42,603 nucleotides of DNA, from positions 1 through 42,603 of the forward strand of contig JAFGVN010000010.1 in the NCBI GenBank assembly GCA_016937975.1, written 5' to 3'. Positions 8,176 to 17,700 of the stretch are shown piece by piece. Position 1 is the stretch's first letter. Every line of letters starts with the position of its first letter. Position numbers and translations under genes: made by a program. The notes beneath the pieces are model-generated. The model was not told the origin of the DNA. It searched no databases and was given only the letters and a program-made list of their open reading frames with translations. Source of the DNA: Clostridia bacterium (GTDB lineage: Bacteria > Bacillota > Clostridia > Peptostreptococcales > Acidaminobacteraceae).

Positions 8176-8900
8176 TAAAACCAAATCTCCTCTACAGATT
8201 TTTTCAGCGCCTTCTTTATAGGACTAACCCCCAATGAGTGAACTGTCTTCCCTTCATTATGCAGATTCATCACCGAACTTTTTCCATCAGGAATAATGCC
8301 AATCGCCTTGATACCCGTCTCTTCTACAAATTCATCTAAGTTAAAGACGATATCTTTTCTATATCGATTCATAACCATATGTATTTTGTCTCTTTCAACT
8401 TGAAGCTTATCCATAATCTCCAAATGCTTCATGGTTTTCCAGCATACTGAGATATCTTGATTAATCATATAAATCACTTGATCAGCCAATTGAAAGAACT
8501 TTGAATTTCTTTGAGACAACTCCATTGAAGTATCGACGATAATTTCTTCATAATCGGTCATTCTCAATCTTTGAAATAAGGCTTCCACAAAAGCTACTGA
8601 CAATTTTTCCATGGTGAGAGGATGCGCATTCATTAACACGTCTGTACCAATAACTGAATCTGACTCAAGAATTGCCTTATGTATTTCAAGAGGTTGTCCT
8701 TGTTCGAATTGACTATAAAGAATATTCAAGCCGCTTAACTTTTTACTATGTCTTACTAAAACTTCAATGCCACCATATAGGGTCAGATCCAACAATAGAA
8801 CTTTTTTCTTTTTGGATAACAAACTCGCTGCACTGGCTGCAAAAAATGTTTTGCCTGTTCCTCCAGCGGATGAAGTAATTACAGTAACTCTTTGCTTCAT
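8175..8900 (-). CDS. cpaE: CpaE/TadZ-type MinD-like ATPase
   Basis: A 241-residue MinD/ParA-superfamily protein. The P-loop reads SSAGGTGKTFFAAS: the GKT is kept, but the lysine that opens the deviant Walker A (KGG) is replaced by Ala. Later motifs fit the fold: VLLLDLTLYGG (Walker A'), EEIIVDTSMELS (Walker B region), and VMNRYRKD. In Tad systems, CpaE/TadZ places the pilus machinery in the cell, often at a pole; this copy lacks the N-terminal receiver-like domain found in longer TadZ proteins. It starts by overlapping the rcpC stop (TAATG) with GGAGGG upstream. Because the signature lysine is absent, ATP-driven dimerisation may differ from MinD. Confidence 0.85.
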   Translation of the reverse strand: MKQRVTVITSSAGGTGKTFFAASAASLLSKKKKVLLLDLTLYGGIEVLVRHSKKLSGLNILYSQFEQGQPLEIHKAILESDSVIGTDVLMNAHPLTMEKLSVAFVEALFQRLRMTDYEEIIVDTSMELSQRNSKFFQLADQVIYMINQDISVCWKTMKHLEIMDKLQVERDKIHMVMNRYRKDIVFNLDEFVEETGIKAIGIIPDGKSSVMNLHNEGKTVHSLGVSPIKKALKKSVEEIWF

Positions 8901-9904
8901 TAATTCCCTCCTGTGGTCATTCTGTCTTCCAAGTTTTCAAGTATTGTTGTATTCTCATCCACTGTGATTTCTAAGGCATTTACTGTACTTTCCAACCTTC
9001 TAATCATCTCTTCAACACTTTCATCTGGTTGTTTGCTTTGTTCTGCTTTTAAAGTTTCCTTCGCTTGATTTAAAGCCTCAAAGGCCTGAGTCAGTTGCAA
9101 TTCAGCTTCAGCCATTTCTTTCTCCAAATCCGTTTCTTCATGAGAACCAGTATTGGAGATTTCTTGATTATTTTCATCCACGAGCATGTAGCCTGCCTCA
9201 AGAAGCTTTATATATAAATCTTGAGGTAAAACAGGAATAATATCATTGTTCCTATTGCTCTCATCAGATAATAATAAATCTAATTGTCCATTGTACTTAG
9301 CAATTGACAGTAACATGGCGTCCTTATGACTCAATTGCAAATAAATATCTGTTGCAGTATCAGAAGCAGCATTATCATTAACATCCTTTACCAGCACATG
9401 TTGAAGTAAAAGCGACGTGTATAAACCTCCGGTTGCATCATTTTGAGAAGTATAAATGATATCAATGTAATCTCCTTTTTTTAACTGTCCACCAAAAGCA
9501 TGCTTTTTATCCATACTGATAAAACCAATTCTCTGATCCGATGAAACAAAGTAATTCATATTCACACGACCATTTAAAAGAACTTCAGGATTTTCCTTCG
9601 AATCCAGTAAGGCATCACCTTCAACTAGCACTGTACCTTTTTTTATGTCCTGCAAGGCAATCATATTCAATAAGGCATCCTTATCTTCTACCGCATTATT
9701 AAAAAACTTAACTTTCTCTTCAAATCTGATTTCAACTTCCTCAATATCATCATCCTTTAAGATGCTGTACATTTGAATATCCTCTTTAGCGATATAAACC
9801 GTTACATAGTGGTTTAACCCCTTTAGATACTTGAATGTTAAAAGAACTGTAAGCATTGCCAAGACTATAATTAGCATTACTTTTAAAAATATTTTTCGTC
9901 TCAT
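8900..9904 (-). CDS. RcpC/CpaB-like Flp pilus assembly protein with SAF domain
   Basis: A 334-residue membrane-anchored protein. One N-terminal TM segment (residues 5-25, LKVMLIIVLAMLTVLLTF) is followed by an SAF-type beta-clip domain: VTVYIAKEDIQMYSILKDDDIEEVEI and IALQDIKKGTVLVEG are the usual landmarks. A second beta domain (FGGQLKKGDYIDIIYTSQND) fits the RcpC/CpaB family. The last ~75 residues are an acidic coiled coil (AEAELQLTQAFEALNQAKET). In Gram-negatives the partner works with the outer-membrane secretin; here there is no secretin, so it presumably acts in the cell-wall space. It lies 2 bp after tadB and overlaps cpaE by one base. Confidence 0.82.
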   Translation of the reverse strand: MRRKIFLKVMLIIVLAMLTVLLTFKYLKGLNHYVTVYIAKEDIQMYSILKDDDIEEVEIRFEEKVKFFNNAVEDKDALLNMIALQDIKKGTVLVEGDALLDSKENPEVLLNGRVNMNYFVSSDQRIGFISMDKKHAFGGQLKKGDYIDIIYTSQNDATGGLYTSLLLQHVLVKDVNDNAASDTATDIYLQLSHKDAMLLSIAKYNGQLDLLLSDESNRNNDIIPVLPQDLYIKLLEAGYMLVDENNQEISNTGSHEETDLEKEMAEAELQLTQAFEALNQAKETLKAEQSKQPDESVEEMIRRLESTVNALEITVDENTTILENLEDRMTTGGN

Positions 9905-9906
9905 GA

Positions 9907-10809
9907 CTAAACCTCAATTTCAATAATTTTCTTTCCTACAAAGTAATTCGCAATTAGCAAAACAGTTGCAAACAACATTAGGATTCTACCTAGCAAAGTT
10001 TCATACAAAGGACTCATGTAATCCGGTGAGATTAAAGATAAAATAATCACTAAAAGCACAGGCAATATGGTCAATACTTTAGCTTCCATTTTCTTACCAG
10101 CAACGAGGGTGTGAATTTCTTGTTCAATTTGTATGCGATCAGAAATGATTTCTGTCACCCTTTGAATGATTTCATTTAGATTGCCACCTTGATTTTTTGT
10201 CATTAAAGTGACATTAACAAAATCTGAAATATCCTCTATATTATTTCTATTTGTGAAGTTTATGAGTACTTCTTCCACAGGTAACATCAAATCTAGTTCA
10301 TATGCAATTATTCTAAACTCGTCCACTATAGGCTTATCCTTTTCGTTCTGAAAGATTTTCTCCAAATCATCATAGGTTCTGATTAGGGCATTGCTTAAGG
10401 ATGACCCCGCCTTCAAAGATGCTAACAAGGCATTGAGCGCATCCCTCAACTGATAATTTAAGAGTAGCTTCAATTTTCTTTTCTTTGCATAGACAAAATA
10501 ATAGGGATACAAAGTTGAAATTAAAGTAATAATGATTGCTGATGCTATGGATCTAAAGAATATCCAAGAAAAAATAAAAGTTAAAAACCCTACAGGTGCA
10601 AAAATCATAAGAAATTGCTTACTGTTCATTCGTAAAAAACTACTTCTTTTTACAAAATACTTTTTCTTCGGTTCTTCCATACCATCTAGCTCTGAGAAAA
10701 TTCTTTTTAGTTCCCCTTTTTTTCCTTTCTCTCCATTCATTAGAGCAATAAAGGTATTCAGAATGAGAATCAAAAGTCCTGCAAAGAGGAGACTGATTAT
10801 TAATGCCAT
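9907..10809 (-). CDS. tadB: Tad pilus inner-membrane platform protein TadB (T2SSF family)
   Basis: A 300-residue T2SSF protein, paralogous in fold to the one at 4958-5857. There is an N-terminal TM (MALIISLLFAGLLILILNTFIALM), a TM pair around residues 70-110, a helical cytoplasmic domain with LRDALNALLASLKAGSSLSNAL and MTKNQGGNLNEII, and a C-terminal TM hairpin. The GG-N-E-I segment is typical of TadB/GspF proteins. RBS GAGGTGAG precedes the ATG, which overlaps the upstream lipoprotein gene by 10 bp. With TadC it would form the membrane platform for pilus assembly. Confidence 0.87.
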   Translation of the reverse strand: MALIISLLFAGLLILILNTFIALMNGEKGKKGELKRIFSELDGMEEPKKKYFVKRSSFLRMNSKQFLMIFAPVGFLTFIFSWIFFRSIASAIIITLISTLYPYYFVYAKKRKLKLLLNYQLRDALNALLASLKAGSSLSNALIRTYDDLEKIFQNEKDKPIVDEFRIIAYELDLMLPVEEVLINFTNRNNIEDISDFVNVTLMTKNQGGNLNEIIQRVTEIISDRIQIEQEIHTLVAGKKMEAKVLTILPVLLVIILSLISPDYMSPLYETLLGRILMLFATVLLIANYFVGKKIIEIEV

Positions 10810-12335
10810 AAACTCACCTCTTCAAATGCTTCATCAACAGTAAACAGTTGCGCCGTATTAAAGGAAACTATTTCTTCCTCTCCATTTAACTCAAGTATGA
10901 GCCTTCCAAAACCTTTACTATTGCCAACGAGGTACTCAATGTAATAAACACCTAAGTCTTCCGCATATTCCGATCTCTTCTCTATGAACACGCCATCATA
11001 TGAACCTGCAATTTTCTCCTGAACCTTAGACATCGCTACAAAGTTGTTAAAAGCAATATCATCAGGATCTCTTACTAAGATTTCATACTGATAAGGATAA
11101 TCATGGTCTTGAAGTGCTTTTATAAATTTCTGTACATTTTTTTTACGCAACCCTTCATCCTTTAAACTATTCTCATAATTATCAAATCTTGTCTTTGTAA
11201 AATAGATGTTTTGAAAAGCAGATGCGTCATTTACATAATTATAGGTCTTCGGATACATGGGCATTTCAAAAACGAAACGATTATCAAAACCCTCTTCTAC
11301 ATTTCGGGCTTTGTAACTGCTAAAAAAGAACGGCGTTACATAAAGATTGTTCATTTTATAGTAAATCATTTGAATTTCTTCTGTTTCAAATTTACCAAGT
11401 AGTGCTGACTGACCTCTCATATAAATCAAGAATTCCTCAAAGGATACTCTTTTCGTAAATTCATCTGTCATAATGGTATAAAGCTTTTGCCAATTTTCTG
11501 TTTCAATATACTCCTTCATTCTAGATATATTATCAATATTTTTTAAAATTTGGCTATTCAAGTCCTTGATGGCTTCATTATTCAACTCACAAAATGTTCC
11601 AGGATAAAAAAGCATCTCATCCGTATAATAAGAGGTACTGAATATTAAATACTGATTGGACAAATATCTTATTAAAGGAAAATCTATGTTTTTCACTTCA
11701 TAATTCTTATCGAGGGTTATTAGTATGATCGGCTCCTGATCTCTACTTCCAAGCACTTGATAAGTGTCAGGCCAAACTTTGACAGAGTAATCATCAATCT
11801 GCAAAGAGAGTGTATTTAGGGCAAAATCGAAGTATTCTTCAATGCCTTTAATACCAACAACCTCTTTTCTTTTCCAACTGACCAGCTCCATCTGCTCTGA
11901 TTTGAAAGCATCATATTGCCTTTGTTTTATAGATTCTACAATACTTTCACCTCTCTCAAGGATTAATTGCTCATCAAATGAAAGTATTTGCTCCTCAGGT
12001 ACCTCTTCCAACACAGGCATACTAAATTCTATATCTACAACCTGCTTTTGCTCATTCAATACAACAGGGAAGAATAAGTCTTTTACTTTTCCATGGATGC
12101 AGAGCCTTGTATCATCAATTGAGATCTTAAGAACATCCACCAATTGACTTTGAAGGTATACATTGAAATCATCTAACTTTTCCTCGCTGAGAAGTAGTAT
12201 GTCATGATTCACCACACCTGTATAAACATAATCTTCTAAAGCTGATACTGCAGTGTTCTTTTCCACCTTAACCTCATGAGGTTTACAACTTACTAGCAAT
12301 ATCAATAATAAGAAGATATAATACTTCTTTTTCAT
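10800..12335 (-). CDS. Tad-locus lipoprotein, paralogue of the adjacent 563-aa protein
   Basis: A 511-residue predicted lipoprotein: MKKKYYIFLLLILLVSC is a type II signal peptide with lipobox L-V-S-C. I recognise no named domain. It aligns by eye with the next protein upstream along most of its length: YTGVVNHD/MSGVIKNN, TDEMLFYPGT/TDEQIMNPGT, FQNIYFTKT/IKNIYFSRV, IKALQDHDY/ITALKEEDY, IAGSYDGVF/VVGSFNGVY. The recurrent short helix-strand units resemble NTF2-like or DUF3887-type modules, but that is a guess. ATG overlaps the upstream stop (ATGA). Its place between DUF192 and tadB suggests an accessory envelope component of the pilus. Confidence 0.6.
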   Translation of the reverse strand: MKKKYYIFLLLILLVSCKPHEVKVEKNTAVSALEDYVYTGVVNHDILLLSEEKLDDFNVYLQSQLVDVLKISIDDTRLCIHGKVKDLFFPVVLNEQKQVVDIEFSMPVLEEVPEEQILSFDEQLILERGESIVESIKQRQYDAFKSEQMELVSWKRKEVVGIKGIEEYFDFALNTLSLQIDDYSVKVWPDTYQVLGSRDQEPIILITLDKNYEVKNIDFPLIRYLSNQYLIFSTSYYTDEMLFYPGTFCELNNEAIKDLNSQILKNIDNISRMKEYIETENWQKLYTIMTDEFTKRVSFEEFLIYMRGQSALLGKFETEEIQMIYYKMNNLYVTPFFFSSYKARNVEEGFDNRFVFEMPMYPKTYNYVNDASAFQNIYFTKTRFDNYENSLKDEGLRKKNVQKFIKALQDHDYPYQYEILVRDPDDIAFNNFVAMSKVQEKIAGSYDGVFIEKRSEYAEDLGVYYIEYLVGNSKGFGRLILELNGEEEIVSFNTAQLFTVDEAFEEVSLWH

Positions 12336-14023
12336 TTTGGCAATCTCCCTACATTAAAATCAATTAGATTATTTTCATAATCAAAAGTGGCATACAGCAC
12401 ATTATAATTCCCATCAAAAGTTTCAAAGGGCACTTCTTCAAAGTATCTTCCAAATTGATAGTCTAAAATCTGGTTTTGTGGAAAATAAACACCATTGAAA
12501 CTGCCAACAACTTGCCTTTGAAGACCAATTAATTCCACTAGTTCATCCTTCGACTCTAAACCTGAATATCTTTTCTCCTGTTGCCAGATAAAGTCATAGT
12601 CTTCCTCTTTTAAGGCTGTAATCAATGCTCTGACTTTATTCTTCCGCTCCAACCAAAAATCTGCATCTTTACCTGCTAGAAAGTCATCAAAGTAAAAGGT
12701 TTTTATTTCAAGATCTTTGTTAGTGATATTGTTATATTCATAATTTGATAAGTAGGAATAAACCCTACTGAAATAAATATTTTTTATTTTCAAATACTGA
12801 TCACTACCTTTTGAAGGGGATTGATCATATTCAGTAACAAAATTCAAATAATTCACTGCTACTTTGTTACTATCCTTTGGTAAAGGCGTGTACAAAGCTT
12901 CAAAGGTGTCATCCAAGACGGAATATGTATGTCTAAAAAATGGCATATAACAGTCTGCTTCATAACGCCAATCTGTTGTAAAAGAAGAATTTTCTGTTTT
13001 AATACCTGTCCTTTTTAACATCAAAGTCAAATATCTTTTATAATCTTCTAGCGTCATCAATTCCCTAAAAGATTGATTCATTGTATAATACAGCATTTTA
13101 TAATTATTATGATGTAGTTCTAAATAACTGTTGCATCCAACATAATCCATATCTTTTAGTAAAGTATCATATTTCTCTAAGAACCCATCACTGTAAATAC
13201 TCGTACCTGGGTTCATAATCTGTTCATCAGTCACTGTAGCGGGTCTGAACAAATAACCAGAAGTTTGTATTTTATTCATTTCATCAAAGTAAAATCCCTG
13301 TAACTTATCTTTCTCATCAACATCAAAGACCAAAACAAGTGTAAATTGATCTTCTGTGTTTTCATTAATAATAGATTTTACAATGACTTGATGTGTATTT
13401 TGATTTTCGTATAATTCTGAAAACTTATAAGTTGAGAATTTACTGTTTTGAAACCACATCTCCATGTCATAATAATCCTTAAGCTCAACTTCATTTTCAA
13501 TATCATAGCCTACATCATGGGCAAAATCGTCACAACAATAAGCGTATAAAGCATTAAAATCTTGTTTCATAAAAGCGTTCATAATGCCATAATAAGAACT
13601 TGCATATTGAAATTGCTCGTTCAAATCAGAGTTCTCCAAATACCCTAATTCGAATTCTATATTATCCAGTAGAAATGACTTAGGTTGTTTCGTAAAGATT
13701 AAAGTCATTTGATGTATTCCTGTTTCAGAATCAACTGAGAATGTGAATTTCTGTAGATTCTTAGTTTGAGTTTCATTGGTCAATTCAAAATCATATACTT
13801 CATGCATTTGTCTTAAATAAGATAAAATATCCACATCTCCTTCTCGTATTCTGTTCTCGAACACTGGACCAATATATGGACGGATATCCTCCAGATTATT
13901 CTTGATAACGCCTGACATAACCCAGTTATAATCAATTTCTTCATCTACACGCGTATGCATATAAATAAAAATGCTACTCGCCAGAATTAAAACTGATATC
14001 ATTAACACTAAAACTTTTTTCAT
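12332..14023 (-). CDS. Membrane-anchored Tad-locus protein, paralogue of the following lipoprotein
   Basis: A 563-residue protein with one N-terminal TM or uncleaved signal (MKKVLVLMISVLILASSIFIYM) and no lipobox; the remainder is predicted outside the membrane, acidic and rich in Tyr and Phe. No family was recognised. At least three internal segments share a pattern ending in an (I/L)..A(L/F)...D(Y/F) motif (IMNAFMKQDFNALY, ALITALKEEDYDFIW), suggesting repeated small alpha+beta modules. ATG 14023 is chosen because GTGAGGG lies 6 nt upstream and it starts one base after the DUF192 stop; an in-frame GTG at 14035 is less likely. Together with its lipoprotein paralogue it may form an asymmetric envelope pair for the pilus (inference). 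Confidence 0.6.
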   Translation of the reverse strand: MKKVLVLMISVLILASSIFIYMHTRVDEEIDYNWVMSGVIKNNLEDIRPYIGPVFENRIREGDVDILSYLRQMHEVYDFELTNETQTKNLQKFTFSVDSETGIHQMTLIFTKQPKSFLLDNIEFELGYLENSDLNEQFQYASSYYGIMNAFMKQDFNALYAYCCDDFAHDVGYDIENEVELKDYYDMEMWFQNSKFSTYKFSELYENQNTHQVIVKSIINENTEDQFTLVLVFDVDEKDKLQGFYFDEMNKIQTSGYLFRPATVTDEQIMNPGTSIYSDGFLEKYDTLLKDMDYVGCNSYLELHHNNYKMLYYTMNQSFRELMTLEDYKRYLTLMLKRTGIKTENSSFTTDWRYEADCYMPFFRHTYSVLDDTFEALYTPLPKDSNKVAVNYLNFVTEYDQSPSKGSDQYLKIKNIYFSRVYSYLSNYEYNNITNKDLEIKTFYFDDFLAGKDADFWLERKNKVRALITALKEEDYDFIWQQEKRYSGLESKDELVELIGLQRQVVGSFNGVYFPQNQILDYQFGRYFEEVPFETFDGNYNVLYATFDYENNLIDFNVGRLPK

Positions 14024-14024
14024 T

Positions 14025-14357
14025 TCAACCCTCACTTATTACATCCCCAATATTGATACTGAACGCATCAGTTTTCATTTCTATGATGTGCTTCACATCT
14101 TTTCTCATCCAAACAAATTTCCATGGCACAATCTTTGAATGAATTTCCATCACTTGAAAGTTTTCATCTATGCCCACAACATCAATGGGAAATTTCATAA
14201 AGCATGTATGAATACTTTTGCAGTTTCTAAATAGATATCCTTCTTTATTCATGCTGGTCTTAAACATCAAACCTTTAAACCTTTTATAAAAGGTATCCAT
14301 TTCTCTTAAAGTAATATTTTTCATATTTATGTAATATTTACCATCACAATTTAACAA
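14025..14357 (-). CDS. DUF192 family protein, first gene of the Tad operon
   Basis: A 110-residue DUF192 protein. Family landmarks are RFKGLMF, then GYLFRNCKSIHTCFMKFPIDVVGID and later IGDVIS; these give the small beta-barrel fold of the family. Function is not established. Clostridial versions often sit in or beside Tad/type II secretion-like loci, as here. There is no signal peptide. The start is uncertain: TTG 14357 gives the length expected for the family, whereas an in-frame ATG at 14324 would remove the first strand. Neither has a clean RBS. The gene lies directly downstream of the promoter at 14409-14479 and runs into the next gene with a 1-bp gap. Confidence 0.8.
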   Translation of the reverse strand: MLNCDGKYYINMKNITLREMDTFYKRFKGLMFKTSMNKEGYLFRNCKSIHTCFMKFPIDVVGIDENFQVMEIHSKIVPWKFVWMRKDVKHIIEMKTDAFSINIGDVISEG

Positions 14358-14408
14358 AATACCAATTTTCCTTTCAATATTTAAATGTGAACATCAACAA
14401 CACTAAAA

Positions 14409-14479
14409 ATATTAGCAATTAATCATCATTGACACAACAACAATTGCTTATTTAGCCACCTTGTCGCATTATTTAGCCA
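14409..14479 (-). promoter_or_regulatory. Tad operon promoter with tandem TGGCTAAATA activator sites
   Basis: Two perfect copies of TGGCTAAATA on the minus strand (14470-14479 and 14449-14458) are separated by 21 bp start to start. Exactly 11 bp further downstream is a -35 TTGTGT (14432-14437), a 17-bp spacer and a -10 TAATAT (14409-14414). The start codon is about 50 bp beyond. The same arrangement occurs at 20501-20570 and 38577-38645. Two 10-bp direct repeats two helical turns apart, upstream of a poor -35, fit a dimeric activator of the LytTR type. Confidence 0.7.
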
Positions 14480-14706
14480 AAAACTTATATTATACAAGCT
14501 TAAATTCTATTTTAGGGCCTTTTTTTTAAATAAAAACTATTTACTTGCAAAATTTTAGCACATTTCTTTTTCATTACATATTAAATAAATCTTAACTATG
14601 TAGAAAAAGTAATATATAACAATTTAAGTATACATTTAATTCCATTTATTAAATTATTTAACACAAAATCTAGTTCTGACTCTTATTAAATGTTTAGAAA
14701 GGCGAA
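14480..14706. other. AT-rich non-coding spacer
   Basis: Between the Tad promoter and the SLH-gene terminator I see only AT-rich sequence with poly-T/poly-A runs (for example 14518-14529). No ORF with a ribosome binding site, no RNA gene and no repeat was found. Confidence 0.5.
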
Positions 14707-14739
14707 AAAGAGCTAGATTCATTAAAAATCTAACTCTTT
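14707..14739 (-). terminator. Intrinsic terminator of the SLH protein gene
   Basis: A 13-bp stem (AAAGAGTTAGATT with AATCTAGCTCTTT, one G-U pair), 7-nt loop, ending in a run of five U on the minus strand, begins 13 nt after the SLH stop codon. Confidence 0.75.
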
Positions 14740-14752
14740 CTTTTCTTATACT

Positions 14753-17700
14753 TTACTCTTCACTTTTTTTAACACTTGAATTTGACGCCGCTTCGATGTC
14801 CATATAATTTGGATGTGAAGCTGGTACATCGCTAAAGTTAGGTGATCCTTGATCTAGACCATTTCGGTTGATTAAGATATTTAAAATACTCACGATTTGA
14901 CTTCTTAAAGTTGGGTCATTTGGTTTAAAAGTACCATCTTCAAAGTTCTTCACCAAACCTGCATTGTAAATCATATAAATATAATCTTTTGCCCAGAATG
15001 TCGGTGTTACATCTTTAATCATCTGAGGTGTATGATCCACATCAACTTCAAAGTACTGCCAGTATTTTGCTACAGTAGCAGATAGTTCTGCTCTTGTAAC
15101 AATTTGATCCGGTCTAAATAAACCATCGTTATAACCTGAGAATATGCCTGCTCGTGTAGCAGCATCAATGTAGCCAAATGCCCAATGATCTGTATGAACA
15201 TCAGGGAATCTTTCTGTATTTGGTGCAATCTCCAAATTTAGAATTCTTGTGAACATCGTTGCCAGTTCAGCTCTGGTAATGCCTTCATTTGGTCTAAAAG
15301 TACCATCAGGATAACCTGAAACATATGGCAAGTTAAACTCGACTAAACCCAGTGGATTCAGTTCTTCATCAATGTAATACACGATCACTTTTACAGAAGT
15401 GGAGCGACCAGCTACTGTAGCAGTCAAAGTGGTTTCCCCTGTGGATACGGCAGTCACAAGACCGTTTTCATCAACGGTTGCGATGGACGCATTAGCCATC
15501 TTATAAGTCACTGGACTTGAAGTACCATAAACAGTGGCTTTTACTTGTTTTGTCAACAGTTCTGGATCTGCACCTGGTCCATATTCCACCTCTACAGGAT
15601 TCGGTGACAAGGTAATTCCAACTGAATTGGTTATTGGCGCATCATGTGTCACAACTGTGACATTTGTGTAAGATGAAACACCATCAACGGTTACTTTTAC
15701 TTTTGCATAACCTGCTTTTTTGCCTTTGATTAAACCTGTTTCTTGATTTAAACTAATCACATCAGATCCAGATACCATCTCAAAAGTCACTGGTAATCCT
15801 TTTCTGAATTCAGGGGTCAAAACATATGGAATCACTTTTTCTCCTGCTGATGGTCCTTGATTATAACCAATGTGTAAAGTTATTCCTTCAGTTTGAAGGG
15901 TTGTTCTCCATCTCGAAGCCCCATCGGTAATGTGTGGCATGTATGGACCAAAGTCCATCATCATCACTTGACTTTCTGTTAAATCAAAGTCTACAGAGAC
16001 GACTTGACTTTCCACTGAGCCATCTAAAGTCATATAAAGATGATTACCATAAGCCATTAGGCCCGTACCAACACAATCCTCTTCCAATGGTATGCTCAAA
16101 GACTTAATCACTTCAATGGTACTATCCATTAATTTTACTTCTTCGATTACAATAGAGCCTTCGCTTGGACCACTACTTGCCTTGTCAATATTATGGTGTG
16201 CCGTTCTCAGAATGAAAATACGATGATCTTCAGTAACATATATATCATTGATAAAAATATTTTCCATAGACTCAAATTCCTGATTAGGAATGAAGGTATG
16301 ATTATCATAATCCAAGTCAAAGGTATATATACTGTCATTTAATGCAATCATTAAAGTGTTATTTTCATCAAAGGCCATGCCCATATTTCTATAGTCAATC
16401 ATCTGTGATGCACGAAGGCCTTCACCCCATTGCCACAAATATTTTTCACCTGTTTTCGGATTCACAGAAAATAGAATTTCACCAAGGAACAAGAAGATAT
16501 TGTCGTTTGTATCTGTTGCAACGGTAATTACTGGATATCTTAAATCAATGTCAAACAACATTGGTAAATAACTGACATCACCGAGTAAAGAGGTCACTCC
16601 TGTAACGTGATTATAAAATGACAAGTAGTTATGTTCTTTCTCACCTTGCCAGAATTCATTTACAGCACTTTCATCCTCTACAAATCTTCTCTCTGTATTT
16701 TCCAACAGGATACTCACATCATTTAAATTGGATTCAATGACCGTTACAGTTCTTTCAAAGGTTTGGGTTTTATCTTCTGACACAGCAGAATAAGTCACTG
16801 TATAAGAACCGGTTTGATCACTCTTAAAAATATAACGAGCAGCCGGAATCAACTCCTCCTGATCTAAAACATATAGCTCGACTGGATATGGACTATTCAC
16901 CATGATCCCTGCATTACCTTGAACCATGCCATTTTTCTCAATGATCAACGGTTTTATATCTGTTATTAAAGGCTTTTCAACAACTTTAACCATCACTTGC
17001 TTTGAGATGCCATTCACTTGAAGGGTAATGACACCTTGACCTTCTGATAAGGCTGAGACTTCTTTGGTCTCCTCATTAAAGGCAAATACATCATTTTCTT
17101 CCCATAAGTATGCGATTTCAGAATTGAAAACATAAGGTGTGGCTGAAACTTCCAAAATGTCTGAATGTTTCAAACTGTTAAAACCAACTTCCAATTCTAT
17201 AACATCTGGACAATTTATTTCTGTTTTAAAAGTATTGCCAAGAGAAACTGCATTACCAAAATAGGCATCCACCCATAGTGGCGACAGATTTTCGTCTACA
17301 GGCACTAAAAGCGTCTTTTCATCAAGGAAATGTCCTGCTTCAGGATACATGACATGATCGTTCTTTGCCACATAAACTTGGTTGTCATACACCGCTATGC
17401 CAGAAAAATCACTGGTTGGATTCACACCAGGTAATGTTCTTCCAATATGTACATGAGTATAATCACCAATGCTTAGACCATCACTGTTTTCTGTCATTTG
17501 AATAGAAAGATAGAAATTAACAAGGTCTTCTTTTTGTCCATATAACATATATAAAGTATTGTCTGGACCAAAAGCAAAATCTTTTACGTCAATGTTTGTG
17601 ACATCACTTTGGAAAAAGATTTCATCTAAATTCATGAGTCGCGTAGATATCACTTCATTGGATGCATCATTAAAATCAATTCGATAAAAGCCTAAATGAT

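Noticed and set aside
14510-14530. GGGCC followed by eight T as a plus-strand terminator
   Set aside because: No paired arm stable enough and no plus-strand gene precedes it.
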